NCBI RefSeq assembly: GCF_027571385.1
Contig: NZ_CP085636.1
Location: 806,001-870,000 of the forward strand
Direction: 5' to 3'
DNA from: Shewanella sp. MTB7
Lineage (GTDB): Bacteria > Pseudomonadota > Gammaproteobacteria > Enterobacterales > Shewanellaceae
Length of the DNA: 64,000 nucleotides
Below, piece after piece: positions 36,147 to 46,557 of the stretch. The position numbers were made by a program, and so were the translations under genes. Position 1 is the stretch's first letter. Each line of letters begins with the position of its first letter. A model generated the notes under the pieces. It was not told the origin of the DNA, did not search any database, and saw only the letters and a list, made by a program, of their open reading frames with translations.

Positions 36147-36162
36147 AGACGTCCAAACGTCT
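36147..36162. promoter_or_regulatory. Met boxes (MetJ operator) upstream of metF
   Basis: Tandem AGACGTCC-AAACGTCT matches the Met-box consensus at 7 of 8 and 7 of 8 positions, 89 nt before the metF start. It indicates that metF has its own MetJ-regulated promoter separate from metBL. Confidence 0.88.
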
Positions 36163-36193
36163 AAGTCAGTTCTGCTACTTAAACAGGTTATGA

Positions 36194-37409
<1,216 letters not shown>

Positions 37410-37472
37410 GTTTATAGTTTTAAGTTACGAGTACGCTTCGAGTGCCGAGATAAGTTTGGTTGGATAATATTG

Positions 37473-37502
37473 ATGCTCTACCTTAACGGGTGGAGCATTT
37501 TT
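37473..37502 (+). terminator. Terminator of metF
   Basis: Ten-bp stem ATGCTCTACC/GGTGGAGCAT (one G-U pair) with a 6-nt TTAACG loop, followed by a T tract. It lies after the repeat copies. Confidence 0.85.
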
Positions 37503-37555
37503 GTTTCCAACTTGTATTTGTTATAAGGTATTAAAAAACAAATTAAGGATAGCTA

Positions 37556-37948
37556 ATGACAACATGGAAAGCTGGCTTGGTATTCTCTTGCGTAGTGTTA
37601 CTGGCAGCATGCAGTAATGTTTCATTTCGAACTAATATCAGCCCAGATATTGCAGAAGTAGCCACGAGGTCTATCGCTGCTTCAGATGTTAGAGAGTTTA
37701 CAATTGAAGAGATCTCACGTCGTGATAAAGAGATGCTTGGAGAGGTAAGATCATCATATTGCCAAGCCGGCTTCACAACTCCAGCTCCTTCTCGTGCTTT
37801 ATTGGCAACGGATATGCGCTACAAAACGACACAACTTGGTGGCAATGTTTATGTCGTAATGGAATGTTTTAATTCATCTTATGCAAGTTGTAACGCTTAT
37901 ATGGAATGCCGTGCTTTAGCGTATGTTGTCACAGATGGTTCCCTTTGA
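37556..37948 (+). CDS. RcsF-like small lipoprotein
   Basis: This 130-residue lipoprotein has signal peptide and lipobox LLAACS (lipidated C19). The C-terminal half has four cysteines (in SSYCQAG, VMECFN, YASCNA, YMECRA) around ALLATDMRYKTTQLGGNVYV. This spacing resembles the RcsF envelope-stress sensor domain, which uses two disulfides; that match is by eye and tentative. It is preceded by AAGGATAGCT. Its stop overlaps the next gene by 4 nt if that gene starts at TTG 37945. No Rcs phosphorelay genes are in the window. Confidence 0.65.
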   Translation: MTTWKAGLVFSCVVLLAACSNVSFRTNISPDIAEVATRSIAASDVREFTIEEISRRDKEMLGEVRSSYCQAGFTTPAPSRALLATDMRYKTTQLGGNVYVVMECFNSSYASCNAYMECRALAYVVTDGSL

Positions 37949-38556
37949 TCGTTATTTTGGTCACTGATATTTTTGGTCTGACGGATCATCTCTTGAAACT
38001 TCAAAAAAGGATTAATGACTCGGGGTATGATTGTGAAGTGGTCGATCCCTATATTGGTGTTTATCGGCATTTTATTAGTGAGTCGTTAGCGTATCAGACC
38101 TTTATGGCTGAGTGCGGTCATGAGCGTTATCGTGATTTGGTTAAAAGCAAAGTTGAAGCTGCTAATAATCCGTGTGTAGTAATAGGCTTCAGCGCCGGAG
38201 CTTCTGCGACTTGGAAGGCACTTGAGAAGCTTAATTCTGAAGCAATATTACATTTTATTGGATTTTATCCAAGTCAAATCCGGCATCATCTGAACATCAA
38301 CCCATCATGTCCTGTGAGCTTTGTTTTTCCTGCTGTTGAAACTCATTTTGACGTTAATGCAGTTATTGAACATTTATCTCAGAAACCTTTGGTGATGATT
38401 AGCCTGACTCAATACTTCCATGGCTTTATTAATTTTTATTCATCCGCTTATAATGAGCTAGCCTCAGAGCAATACGTTAATCTTCTCTGTAACTCGCAGC
38501 TGTTGAGTGATTCTGCACTAATGCAGACAAATCTTACACATCTATCCAGTGTATAG
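37945..38556 (+). CDS. Small alpha/beta hydrolase (dienelactone hydrolase-like)
   Basis: This protein of about 203 residues begins IVILVTDIFGLTDHLLKL, typical of dienelactone hydrolase-like proteins, and has the nucleophile elbow VIGFSAGASATW (GxSxG form). A late histidine in TQYFHGFINFY could complete the triad. The start is uncertain: TTG 37945, which overlaps the previous stop as TTGA, removes 13 cysteine-rich residues that merely mirror the upstream gene. ATG 37906 is the alternative. The overlap makes it an operon with the lipoprotein. Substrate unknown. Confidence 0.68.
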   Translation: MIVILVTDIFGLTDHLLKLQKRINDSGYDCEVVDPYIGVYRHFISESLAYQTFMAECGHERYRDLVKSKVEAANNPCVVIGFSAGASATWKALEKLNSEAILHFIGFYPSQIRHHLNINPSCPVSFVFPAVETHFDVNAVIEHLSQKPLVMISLTQYFHGFINFYSSAYNELASEQYVNLLCNSQLLSDSALMQTNLTHLSSV

Positions 38557-38848
38557 TCACCCATTAAATCAGTATTACAATTTTCACATTAAAGCCTAAG
38601 ATGAAACAGTTCATACAAGGGGAATATGATAAAGTGAATTCATTTGAAGAGCGCCTTCCGCTGAATGAACAGACACTTAATGTAATTGGTATGAGGTGAT
38701 AAGGTGTATCAAGCTCACTGCCATGGCGTTGATGGCCTAGGGTATTACGGACAAGCTGTTGATGGAGGTCAGAGAGACTTGGCTCTAACTCTTACCTAAT
38801 AAATCCTAAGTAAGAGTCAACACTTCTTAAACTCGAAAAGGTGAGCTA
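38557..38848. other. Interval with two short open frames, possible gene remnants
   Basis: No complete gene. A 32-codon frame (38601-38699, MKQFIQGEYDKVNSFEERLP...) is followed in another frame by an open stretch at 38704-38802 containing HCHGVDGLGYYGQAVDGG. Neither is recognisable. They may be relics of one gene or chance. Confidence 0.3.
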
Positions 38849-39238
38849 ATGACGGATACTACATATAAGTCACTGTGCCATTGTGGTGGAGTTGAGTTGT
38901 CACTTTCACTGCCGGATGGCTTGGTCGATCCACGTCGCTGTGATTGCTCCATGTGTCGACGACGAGGTGCGATTGTCGCTTCCATCCCGCTAGCAGATCT
39001 CAAGGTGGTGAAAGGCGCTGAGTTATTAAACTTATATCAATTCAATACCATGAGTGCCAAACACTTCTTTTGTTCAAGGTGTGGGATCTATACTCACCAT
39101 CAGCGACGATCTAACCCGCATTTATATGGATTCAATGTCGCGTGTTTAGAGGGGGATCCTTTTGACATACGCACTTTACTCAAGGAGGGAGTAACCTTGT
39201 ATGACGGAGTCAATCATCCTGCCGATGCTAAAGAATAA
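38849..39238 (+). CDS. GFA (glutathione-dependent formaldehyde-activating enzyme-like) family protein
   Basis: This 129-residue zinc-binding protein of the GFA fold has paired cysteine sites: CHCGG near the start, CDCSMCRRRG in the middle, and FFCSRCGIYTHHQRR. Family members bind Zn and some react with glutathione adducts, but most, including this short form, have no proven activity. A good ribosome site AAAGGTGAGCTA precedes the ATG. The CWC cysteine-rich gene starts 3 nt after its stop, so they are co-transcribed. Confidence 0.88.
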   Translation: MTDTTYKSLCHCGGVELSLSLPDGLVDPRRCDCSMCRRRGAIVASIPLADLKVVKGAELLNLYQFNTMSAKHFFCSRCGIYTHHQRRSNPHLYGFNVACLEGDPFDIRTLLKEGVTLYDGVNHPADAKE

Positions 39239-39241
39239 AAT

Positions 39242-39472
39242 ATGAATGAAGATGACCAGACGCAATCCATGAACTGTCCATTGTGCCAAAATACCAATAG
39301 CTGTGCTCTGAACTCCAATCAGGAGATTGAAGCTTGTTGGTGCAAGAGTGTTAAATTTCCGCCTAAATCTGTTCTGATAGAGAAACAACTTGATGGCAGT
39401 GTTTGTATCTGCCAAGGGTGCCTCGAGAGGATTAAACAGGAGCTGGCGTTAGACTTGAAAAGAGTAGACTAA
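39242..39472 (+). CDS. Cysteine-rich CWC family protein
   Basis: This 76-residue protein has the pattern CPLCQNTNSC, then ACWCK, then CICQGCL, matching the small cysteine-rich CWC family of proteobacteria. The cysteines probably bind a metal such as zinc. The function is unknown. It sits 3 nt after the GFA gene and has only a weak ribosome site of its own, so translation is likely coupled. Confidence 0.8.
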   Translation: MNEDDQTQSMNCPLCQNTNSCALNSNQEIEACWCKSVKFPPKSVLIEKQLDGSVCICQGCLERIKQELALDLKRVD

Positions 39473-39705
39473 CGCGTAAATGTAAGAAAGGCCATCCTTG
39501 GCAGACTGAAATCGATGTTGTTTTTATTCTTTTTTTGGTTTTATTCTTATCTATTCAATCACTTTAAACCAGTTCCATACTCTGCTAACTCAATGGCCAT
39601 GTTAGAACATGCTATATCTAGATTCTTAGGCTCGCTTGGGAAGACTAATAATCTGCTGCTGATATCAGATTAACGCCCCGTTGAAAACATCCGTTGATAA
39701 GCCGT

Positions 39706-39942
39706 TTATGCGTTACGCCTTGCAGCATAAATGAGATATTGTAACGACCCCCTTTTACCGCCTTGAATCACCATGGCCATTTGGCCTTTGGTGACATATT
39801 GCCAATCCTCATTCATGATGTTGGCTATCTGATTGTCATACAGATCAAAAATGATGGGATCATCTCCTAGGGCTCGACACTTTACCGTTTCTTCATAAGC
39901 CCTATTGTAATTCCGACCTTGTAAATTATTAAAATAGATCAT
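39706..39942 (-). CDS. Hypothetical protein of 78 residues
   Basis: I do not recognise this protein. From the ATG at 39942, preceded by TTGGGAGAATTC (a good ribosome site), it runs 78 residues: MIYFNNLQGRNYNRAYEETV, then KCRALGDDPIIFDLYDNQIA and a C-terminal QYLIYAARRNA. An in-frame ATG at 40029 would add 29 residues but lacks a ribosome site. No membrane segment or signal is visible. It is monocistronic in a gene-poor stretch. Confidence 0.6.
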   Translation of the reverse strand: MIYFNNLQGRNYNRAYEETVKCRALGDDPIIFDLYDNQIANIMNEDWQYVTKGQMAMVIQGGKRGSLQYLIYAARRNA

Positions 39943-40248
39943 GAATTCTCCCAATAAACGCATGCTGATTATACTTGTAAATATACTATTGTATAGCTGT
40001 TTGTTTTTTCTGGCTTGGAATATACTCATTAAACGTTGAAGCGGTACCTTGGTGGGGATGGATTAGTGATGATAAATCGTTAATCTCTTTCAATCTTAAA
40101 GACTATAGCACTGAGGTGTAACGTTTTAAGGCCAACAAAGAAGAGTTTTGTCAGTGAATTCAATTTTTATCTTATAGACCCAGCTTAGTTTTTGGCGCAA
40201 AATCCTTGACCTCATTTCAGTGCTCTTCATGTGTTCAAGTAGGTTCCT

Positions 40249-41202
40249 TTGCAACAGAACAATTTCAAAATTGGGTTACTCTTTATCTCAACAGCGGTGT
40301 TTTTTTGGGGGATATTGCCGATAGCCCTTAAACTCTCTTCAACCTTTATCGATCCAGTTTCATTAACTTGGTTTAGGTTCTTAGTCGCTTTACTCGTCAG
40401 TCTTATCATTCAATATTTTAGTGGTAGGCTGAAACAGTTTGCCTCTTTAGACAGAAGGGCTTGGATAAAGCTGTTGTTTGCTTCAGTCTTTCTGGTGCTT
40501 AACTATGTTTCGTTTGTCTATGCGTTAAAATACTTAGCCCCAGGCACTGCGCAGCTTAATTTTCAGACGTCTCCTTTTTTCTTGGCTTTTGGTGGTATGC
40601 TCTTTTTTAAAGAGAAGTTGAGTGCTATTCAAATGACCTGTTTCGCGACGTTAGCGCTAGGCATGTTAATGTTCTTTCATCCATTTCTAGAATTTAATCA
40701 ATCTGAAAACTCAACATTTTGGACCGGGATGATGATCATTCAATTCTCTGTGTGTTCATGGACGAGTTATGCTTTATTGCAAAAGTCACTGTTGGAACAG
40801 TTAGATCCCAGTAATGTTCTCCTTTTTATCTATGGAATGGGGGTATTGTTGATGACTGGGTTTGTCGACCTTAATCAGTTCACAAGCATGTCGTTGAATC
40901 ATTGGGGTATCGCGATGTTTTGTGCCATTAACACCTTGATTGCCTATGGCTGTTTTGGCGCTTCAATGAAGTACTGGCCAACAGCTCAAGTGAGCGCCAT
41001 GATGGCGCTTACTCCCGTATTAAGTTTTAGCTGTACGGCATATATGGTGAGTTTAGGTTTGTGGCCTGATATGTTTTTTAGTGATGCTTTAGATTTTCTA
41101 TCCTTAAGTGGGATAGCAGTAATTATCTTCTCTGTCATAGTGTTACAGCTATTACCTACAATAATTTCTCGTAGAGAGAGGTTGATAGCGACGAGAGCAT
41201 AG
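40249..41202 (+). CDS. EamA/DMT family transporter
   Basis: This 317-residue membrane protein has ten hydrophobic segments arranged as two EamA repeats: the first opens LLFISTAVFFWGILPIALKL with WFRFLVALLVSL, the second begins after FWTGMMIIQFSVCSWTSYAL. DMT members export amino acids or other metabolites. The start must be TTG at 40249, since a stop lies three codons upstream and no ATG occurs before the first helix; AGG lies 5 nt upstream. Substrate unknown. Confidence 0.85.
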   Translation: MQQNNFKIGLLFISTAVFFWGILPIALKLSSTFIDPVSLTWFRFLVALLVSLIIQYFSGRLKQFASLDRRAWIKLLFASVFLVLNYVSFVYALKYLAPGTAQLNFQTSPFFLAFGGMLFFKEKLSAIQMTCFATLALGMLMFFHPFLEFNQSENSTFWTGMMIIQFSVCSWTSYALLQKSLLEQLDPSNVLLFIYGMGVLLMTGFVDLNQFTSMSLNHWGIAMFCAINTLIAYGCFGASMKYWPTAQVSAMMALTPVLSFSCTAYMVSLGLWPDMFFSDALDFLSLSGIAVIIFSVIVLQLLPTIISRRERLIATRA

Positions 41203-41223
41203 TCGAGTGGCTATTTAGCTGTA

Positions 41224-44200
41224 CTATCCATTATTTGATGTTGCTTGATTTGATTCAAGCCAAAGTTTGAGTTTTAAAATAAGTTTATCGGGGTCGATAG
41301 GCTTAGCTAAGTAGTCATCCATACCAGACTGAATACATTTATCTTTATCACCCATCATAGCGTTTGCTGTCATCGCTATGATGGTGATCTTTACATACTC
41401 TACACCAGCTTGCCCTAACCGTATTGCTCGGGTGGTTTGATACCCATCCATTTCAGGCATCTGGCAGTCCATTATAATAATGTTGAATTTATTGGTCTCG
41501 TTATTCAGTTTATCAAGTGCCTCAATGCCATTGGCGGCAACAGTTGGAGTGACACCAAACTCCTCTAGGATCCCTAACACAACAAGCTGATTAACGTAAT
41601 TGTCTTCAACTAGGAGTATTGAAGCTGTCTGATTCCATTGTTGTGTCACTTTGGTTGGAGCTGGTTCATATTTGTGGCTTAGCGTGGTGAGGTAGTTGTG
41701 TGTTACTAGTGGGACTGCATTTTGTAAAGTATCACCAGCATCAACGACGATGGATAGGGCTTCGAATAGATCTTCAGTGGTTGTAGGCTTAGGAAAGTAA
41801 GCATGGAAACCTAAATCTGCAAAATATTGTGCATCTCCTTCCTGGGACATAGAGGTCATCATTATGAGTTTTATCTTATTAAAATGCGGGGAAGTTTGCA
41901 GTAGCTTACCTAACATGGCGCCATCCATTTTTGGCATGCACATATCCAAAAAAGCGACATCGAAGAGCTGTTTATCTTTTTGTAACCTAGCCTGACAGAG
42001 TTTTAGTGCTTGAGGGCCACTGTCTGCTTCTGTAACCTCAGCTCCCCAGAGCTCGAGTTGCCCCTTAAGCACCTCTCTATTGGTTTCGTTATCATCGACA
42101 ATTAATAAGCTAAGTGAGTTAATATCAATTCTGGGTAGGGTAAGTTGTGAGTGGTCAATTTTTTCCAAATGAATATAGAAGCTAAAACAGCTTCCATGAT
42201 TAGGTTTTGTGGTAACACTTACATCTCCATTCATCAGCAGGCATAGTTTTTTTACAATGGCTAAACCGAGTCCTGAACCACCAAATACCCGTGTAGTTGA
42301 GGCGTCAACTTGACTGAAAGAATCAAACAGTGTCGAAAGCTTATCTTCGGGTATACCTATTCCGGAGTCATTAATTGAGCATTCTAGACACCAATATTTA
42401 TCATCGAAAGAGTTTAATTTCGCGCTGATTACAATCTCACCCTGTGAGGTGAATTTAATTGAGTTGCCTACTAAGTTTGTGATTATCTGTCTAATTCTTC
42501 CAGAATCACCTTTTACGTTCGCATGTTTTATACCTGATAGATCTAATATAAGTTCTAGGTTTTTATTTTGCGCCTCAATAGCCATAGACTTAGCTATTTC
42601 TCCCAATATCTGATGCACATTAAAATCTAAATTTTCTAACTCTAATTTCCCCGCATCAACCTTTGAATAATCTAATATATCGTTGATTAAGGTCAGTAAA
42701 GATTGGGCGCTGGATTGTGCTAAAAATGCTTTACGTCTTTGTTCCTTTTTTAAATCACCATTGAGCAGGAGCCCAAGCATGCCTAATACGCCATTCATTG
42801 GAGTTCGTATTTCATGGCTCATACTTGCCAGAAACTCACTTTTGGCTAGCGCTGCATCTTCGGCTGCATTCTTGGCAATGATTAACTCATTTTCTGACTT
42901 TATCCGCTGAGTGATATCCTGATAGTTCCAGACTCGTCCATTTATTTGACCATCGAGTTTCATGGGTAAGGAGACTCGCTCTAATATGCGTCCATCATTA
43001 AAATAGAGCTTATCAAAAGTAGGATGTATGTCTTGGGTATTTAATATTGTAGTTTCTAGCAGTGTATTTTTATGTTGTAGTTGTGCATTGAGGTGTTGCT
43101 GCATTTGCCCTTTGTCATCTATTTTTAATGTTAAGTTGTCCAGCTTCCAAAGAGCTGAAAACCGTTTATTCATTTTAAAAATATTGCCCTGTGTTCCTGT
43201 GACCAATATGCCACTGTCGGTTGACTCTAACGTCGACTCTAACAGTGTAAGAGTTTGTTTTATCTCAAACTCAATTTTTTTACGTTCTTCGATCTCAATA
43301 TCTAAAAGTACTTTATTGGTTGTGGTTAATTGCAGGTTTTCTGCCATGGTGTTCATGGCATCTCCTAAGGTTGAAATTTCATCATTACCTAGATTAGGTA
43401 CTCGATAGCTGAGATCGCCATTGCCTATCGCTTCTGAGCCAAGGCGTAAAGTATCTAACCTATTTACTACCCCATGTTTAACGAGAAAATAGAGAAAGCT
43501 AGCCAATATAAATGCGCTAAATAGAGATGTTATTAAGATCACTTGAGAGATCTCTTTTAGAGGTTGTAGTACCTTATCCTGGTCATAAACGATCAGAACT
43601 TCATTATTTTGAACATGACTACTTCCGTGGTTATGTTTGGCATTCGTTGAGGTCAGCTCCTGAGGTAACGGACTTTTCGTCATTGTTTGTTTTTGTGAGG
43701 CTGCGAAGTGTTGTACGAGTACCTGACCTTGTTTAGATCGAATAAAGGCGGCGGTGACATGATTATTTGTATAGTTGAGTTCTTCGACTAACGTTTTAAG
43801 AACGGCTTGATTGACCTTATGCCAATCAATTGAAATCACTAACCATCCTATAAACTTGCCACGTTTTTTAATTTTAGTAGCTAGCCATTGGCTTTTATCT
43901 TTAGCAACTCCAATAAGGTTGAGGTATGGATCAATGTGGTAGGTACTGTAAAATGTATCCTCTTCTGTTAATGCATTAAATAGTGGATGGATTAAAATAT
44001 TGTGTAGAAGTAAATTCTCGCCATCTAGCTTTTTATCATTATGATTTCGAGTGCTAGTGGAAAAAACAGAGCCGTCAGGTTCAGTGACTAGCACATAATT
44101 AATGAATGGATAAATATAGGGAAGGTCGTTAAGAACTTGGCTAATTCCACGACTGTCGTAGAGATCTAAGGCCTTTTTAATCTCTCGATTACGAGCCGCA

Positions 44201-44397
44201 ACTTTTAGAATATCAAGTATCTGCTGTTGTTTATCATCTATTTTCGTTACTGCTAGTTCAGCATTGCCCTCAATATGACTTGCTTGCATCTCCAACATAA
44301 AGCTTCTGACTTGGAACTGGAGATAATATCCCACTGAGCCTATGACAAGAATGACGGTAATAGAGGCCGATACGATTAATTTGGTAATTAGCTTCAT
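41224..44397 (-). CDS. Hybrid sensor histidine kinase with PAS and two receiver domains
   Basis: This 1057-residue inner-membrane kinase has membrane helix 1 (about 8-28), a large periplasmic sensor region (about 30-285), helix 2 (about 287-310) and HAMP (about 311-362). A PAS domain (about 385-500) follows, then a HisKA domain with the phospho-acceptor in [20 protein letters not shown] (H about 527) and an ATPase lobe with [11 protein letters not shown] and [13 protein letters not shown]. Two receivers follow ([10 protein letters not shown]...[11 protein letters not shown] and [10 protein letters not shown]...[12 protein letters not shown]). There is no C-terminal Hpt domain. The ABC-type binding protein gene 43 nt upstream is in the same operon and may deliver the ligand. 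Confidence 0.92.
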   Translation of the reverse strand: MKLITKLIVSASITVILVIGSVGYYLQFQVRSFMLEMQASHIEGNAELAVTKIDDKQQQILDILKVAARNREIKKALDLYDSRGISQVLNDLPYIYPFINYVLVTEPDGSVFSTSTRNHNDKKLDGENLLLHNILIHPLFNALTEEDTFYSTYHIDPYLNLIGVAKDKSQWLATKIKKRGKFIGWLVISIDWHKVNQAVLKTLVEELNYTNNHVTAAFIRSKQGQVLVQHFAASQKQTMTKSPLPQELTSTNAKHNHGSSHVQNNEVLIVYDQDKVLQPLKEISQVILITSLFSAFILASFLYFLVKHGVVNRLDTLRLGSEAIGNGDLSYRVPNLGNDEISTLGDAMNTMAENLQLTTTNKVLLDIEIEERKKIEFEIKQTLTLLESTLESTDSGILVTGTQGNIFKMNKRFSALWKLDNLTLKIDDKGQMQQHLNAQLQHKNTLLETTILNTQDIHPTFDKLYFNDGRILERVSLPMKLDGQINGRVWNYQDITQRIKSENELIIAKNAAEDAALAKSEFLASMSHEIRTPMNGVLGMLGLLLNGDLKKEQRRKAFLAQSSAQSLLTLINDILDYSKVDAGKLELENLDFNVHQILGEIAKSMAIEAQNKNLELILDLSGIKHANVKGDSGRIRQIITNLVGNSIKFTSQGEIVISAKLNSFDDKYWCLECSINDSGIGIPEDKLSTLFDSFSQVDASTTRVFGGSGLGLAIVKKLCLLMNGDVSVTTKPNHGSCFSFYIHLEKIDHSQLTLPRIDINSLSLLIVDDNETNREVLKGQLELWGAEVTEADSGPQALKLCQARLQKDKQLFDVAFLDMCMPKMDGAMLGKLLQTSPHFNKIKLIMMTSMSQEGDAQYFADLGFHAYFPKPTTTEDLFEALSIVVDAGDTLQNAVPLVTHNYLTTLSHKYEPAPTKVTQQWNQTASILLVEDNYVNQLVVLGILEEFGVTPTVAANGIEALDKLNNETNKFNIIIMDCQMPEMDGYQTTRAIRLGQAGVEYVKITIIAMTANAMMGDKDKCIQSGMDDYLAKPIDPDKLILKLKLWLESNQATSNNG

Positions 44398-44440
44398 GCA
44401 ATATAACTTGTGATCCTAGATTCAACTGCTCAATTTAGAG

Positions 44441-45451
44441 CTATGGAGTTATCAGTATTATCTTATCTCTGGCCTCATTTGACAGAACGATACCTAATTG
44501 CTTGAGGCTGTCTTTATTTGCTAGAAATAGGGGCGGATTTTGTAGTTCAGTTTCGAGTCTGGTAGGAGAGATCTTCTCCAAGAGGATTTTAGCTGCCTTT
44601 TTACCCGCCATCTTACCGAGTGTATAGAAGTCTGCTACGGGGCCAAATGTTGAACCTTGTTCGATACCGCTCTTATTTGAACTAAGGATAGGGAGTTTGT
44701 GTTGCAGAGATATATCGATTAATGCCGCTTCACCGCCTCCCTGTAATAGTGTGTCAGTTGTAGTAATAAACAGATCTACTTTGCCAACTTGTTCCATTGC
44801 CATTTGTGTTAATTCATTAATATCAGAGGGCTCTAGATTGATGCTGGTGATCCCTTCTCGTTTGAGTAAGCGGATAAGGTTTGCGGCTTGGATATTGGAA
44901 TTAGGCTCTCCTTTACGGTGAAAAATAGCCACCAATTTAACATTGGGTTGGATGAGGTTAAGTAAAGATATATAGTTGATTAAAGGAATAAAATTACTGG
45001 TACCAACCAGATTGTTGCCGGAGTACTCGAAAGACTCGATAAGTCCTGAATCTGCTGGGTAGGTGACAATTGAAAAAACGATAGGCATCTGCTCAGGTAA
45101 TATTTCCTTCATTATGGCTGTCCCTGGTGTAGTAAGGGAGTAAACCAGATCGACTTTTAAGCGCTTAAATTCTTGTGCTACTTTTTTTTGTAGTTGTTTA
45201 TCACTGCCTATTTCACCTGCAAGATAACTCACATGTATATGCTCGACGAGACCAGCATCAGCCATTCCATCTTTAAATCCTTGAATGCTAGTATTGTAGC
45301 CAGACCAAGCAGCAATCCCCACCCTATATTGAGTGTCAGCTCTCGCCTGATTAAGATGAGTAGTGATGCTAAAAACAATAATAAGAAGTAAGGCGGTTAA
45401 CCGTTTTTTGTCTACTGAAGAGAAATTTACCATGTGCATAGATTCTTTCAT
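44441..45451 (-). CDS. Periplasmic ABC-type substrate-binding protein (TrpX-like family)
   Basis: This 336-residue protein has a signal peptide (LLLIIVFSITTHLNQARA) and the ABC_sub_bind pattern of the TrpX/YtfQ-unlike group: GIAAWSGYN, SLTTPGTAIMKEIL, PIVFSIVTYP, FHRKGEPNS and LPILSSNKSGIEQGSTFG. These proteins usually feed amino-acid or similar ABC importers, yet no permease or ATPase gene is present. The next gene downstream is a hybrid kinase with a big periplasmic domain, so this protein may be a dedicated ligand receptor for signalling rather than uptake (inference). Confidence 0.85.
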   Translation of the reverse strand: MKESMHMVNFSSVDKKRLTALLLIIVFSITTHLNQARADTQYRVGIAAWSGYNTSIQGFKDGMADAGLVEHIHVSYLAGEIGSDKQLQKKVAQEFKRLKVDLVYSLTTPGTAIMKEILPEQMPIVFSIVTYPADSGLIESFEYSGNNLVGTSNFIPLINYISLLNLIQPNVKLVAIFHRKGEPNSNIQAANLIRLLKREGITSINLEPSDINELTQMAMEQVGKVDLFITTTDTLLQGGGEAALIDISLQHKLPILSSNKSGIEQGSTFGPVADFYTLGKMAGKKAAKILLEKISPTRLETELQNPPLFLANKDSLKQLGIVLSNEARDKIILITP

Positions 45452-45543
45452 GAATGTTCTTGATATAACAATAGACTAAAATGAATTCTTTCATCTGAAA
45501 AGATGGCTATATTAGGTATTTTGATGAGGTTATCCCCGCTTCG

Positions 45544-45576
45544 GCACGGCATAGGAGATGGGAAGCTATGCCGTGC
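45544..45576. repeat. Long perfect inverted repeat
   Basis: Eleven-bp perfect stem GCACGGCATAG/CTATGCCGTGC with an 11-nt loop, GC-rich and without a T tract. It lies 93 nt upstream of the binding-protein start. Further on, 45613-45649 (CCCACTTCGTTGTTGTATT...) resembles a stretch near 31383, so this is probably part of a dispersed intergenic repeat. Confidence 0.65.
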
Positions 45577-45667
45577 AGCTTGGAAATGCAGGGTTCAGAG
45601 GATTGGCGCAAGCCCACTTCGTTGTTGTATTCGCTTAACAAGGGAGTAAATCGATAGTGAAATGAGT

Positions 45668-46057
45668 TTACCTTGCTTTAATCAAGATATCTTTAAGCCA
45701 ATTAATGGCGCTAGTTATACCTAACTTAGTGGCTGGAAATATTTTAATATTGATGTCATCAAGAGCGACCCGTTGATTTAACTGGGGAGGAATATGCTCG
45801 TTTTGTCGGTCATGATATAAGATAGCGAGAGCTCTTTGATGCTCAAGAGAAGCCAGACAAAGTTCGGCTTCGAAAGTATAACTGTATTGGTTTTGTTTAT
45901 TGATGAGCAGCGCAAAATCTCCTGGATAAAAATGGCTGAGGTAATTATCAAGTTCTTCTACCATCTCTATACCTAGCTCAACTCCGCTGTCGACAATAAC
46001 CTCTGCTATATCACAGTCTAAATGGTTGATAGTGCAGCCAAAACTTAACCTTTTCAT
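45668..46057 (-). CDS. Hypothetical protein, possibly STAS/SpoIIAA-like
   Basis: This 129-residue soluble protein (MKRLSFGCTINHLDCDIAEV...) is not confidently recognised. The alternation of a strand (IAEVIVDSGVELGIEMVEEL), a helix, a strand (FALLINKQNQYSYTFEA) and a helix (LEHQRALAILYHD) recalls the SpoIIAA-like/STAS fold, as seen in small regulatory proteins, but no phosphorylatable serine motif is evident. A good ribosome site AGAGGAAAGC precedes the ATG. It is monocistronic. Confidence 0.55.
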   Translation of the reverse strand: MKRLSFGCTINHLDCDIAEVIVDSGVELGIEMVEELDNYLSHFYPGDFALLINKQNQYSYTFEAELCLASLEHQRALAILYHDRQNEHIPPQLNQRVALDDINIKIFPATKLGITSAINWLKDILIKAR

Positions 46058-46221
46058 GCTTTCCTCTTTGTTGTTTTTTATTGAGAATTGCCATTAATAA
46101 TATAATTGATTGCGTTGCGGGTTGCAACGCTAGAGTTTTGCGCTGTTAATTATCGGTTATCTAGTTTTATATTTTGTCGTGTGTGATAGGGCAAGGAGTA
46201 CTAAACAAGGAGTTAGAGTGG

Positions 46222-46490
46222 GATGGAAAACTGGATGTCATTGTTGTTGGGGCTGGGGTTGTCGGGCTCGCCATTACCGCTAAGTTAAGTACTATGCGTC
46301 ATAGCGTTGCAATATCGATAGGAAAGTTGATTGTTACAAGCATGCCTGAGTTTTCAGTCTATATATCACCCTCAACCAGTATCATTGATAGCCACTGTCC
46401 GAGTTAGCTTAAAACAGACGTTTCTTAGTGTAATTAAAACGTTATTATCCCAATATTGATGCCGAGAAATTACAGCCATTCGGGTATTAA
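46222..46490 (+). pseudogene. Relic of an LhgO-like FAD-dependent oxidoreductase
   Basis: Fragments of a L-2-hydroxyglutarate-oxidase-like (LhgO/YgaF) flavoprotein survive in two frames. The N-terminal Rossmann motif LDVIVVGAGVVGLAITAKLS follows a would-be start ATG at 46223 that is out of frame by one base, with an AAGGAG site at 46207-46212. Later VYISPSTSIIDSHC resembles the GIYYP...SL..HC segment. In another frame, 46440-46490 reads RYYPNIDAEKLQPFGY-stop, matching the RYYPDIDxxKLQPGYxGIRPK region of the family. Most of the roughly 370-residue protein is missing. Confidence 0.72.
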
Positions 46491-46516
46491 AAAAGGAGCC
46501 ATTTGGCTCCTTTTTT
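46489..46516. terminator. Bidirectional terminator
   Basis: Stem AAAAAAGGAGCC/GGCTCCTTTTTT with a 4-nt ATTT loop and A and T tracts on both sides. It ends transcription of the helicase gene on the reverse strand (stop at 46558) and any transcript from the pseudogene side. Confidence 0.85.
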
Positions 46517-46557
46517 GTTTATTAGCTCACTTTATAAAAAGTGCACTGATAAATTAT

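Noticed and set aside
38601..38802. Transposase remnant between the hydrolase and GFA genes
   Set aside because: The short frames do not carry recognisable transposase motifs, and no inverted terminal repeats were found.
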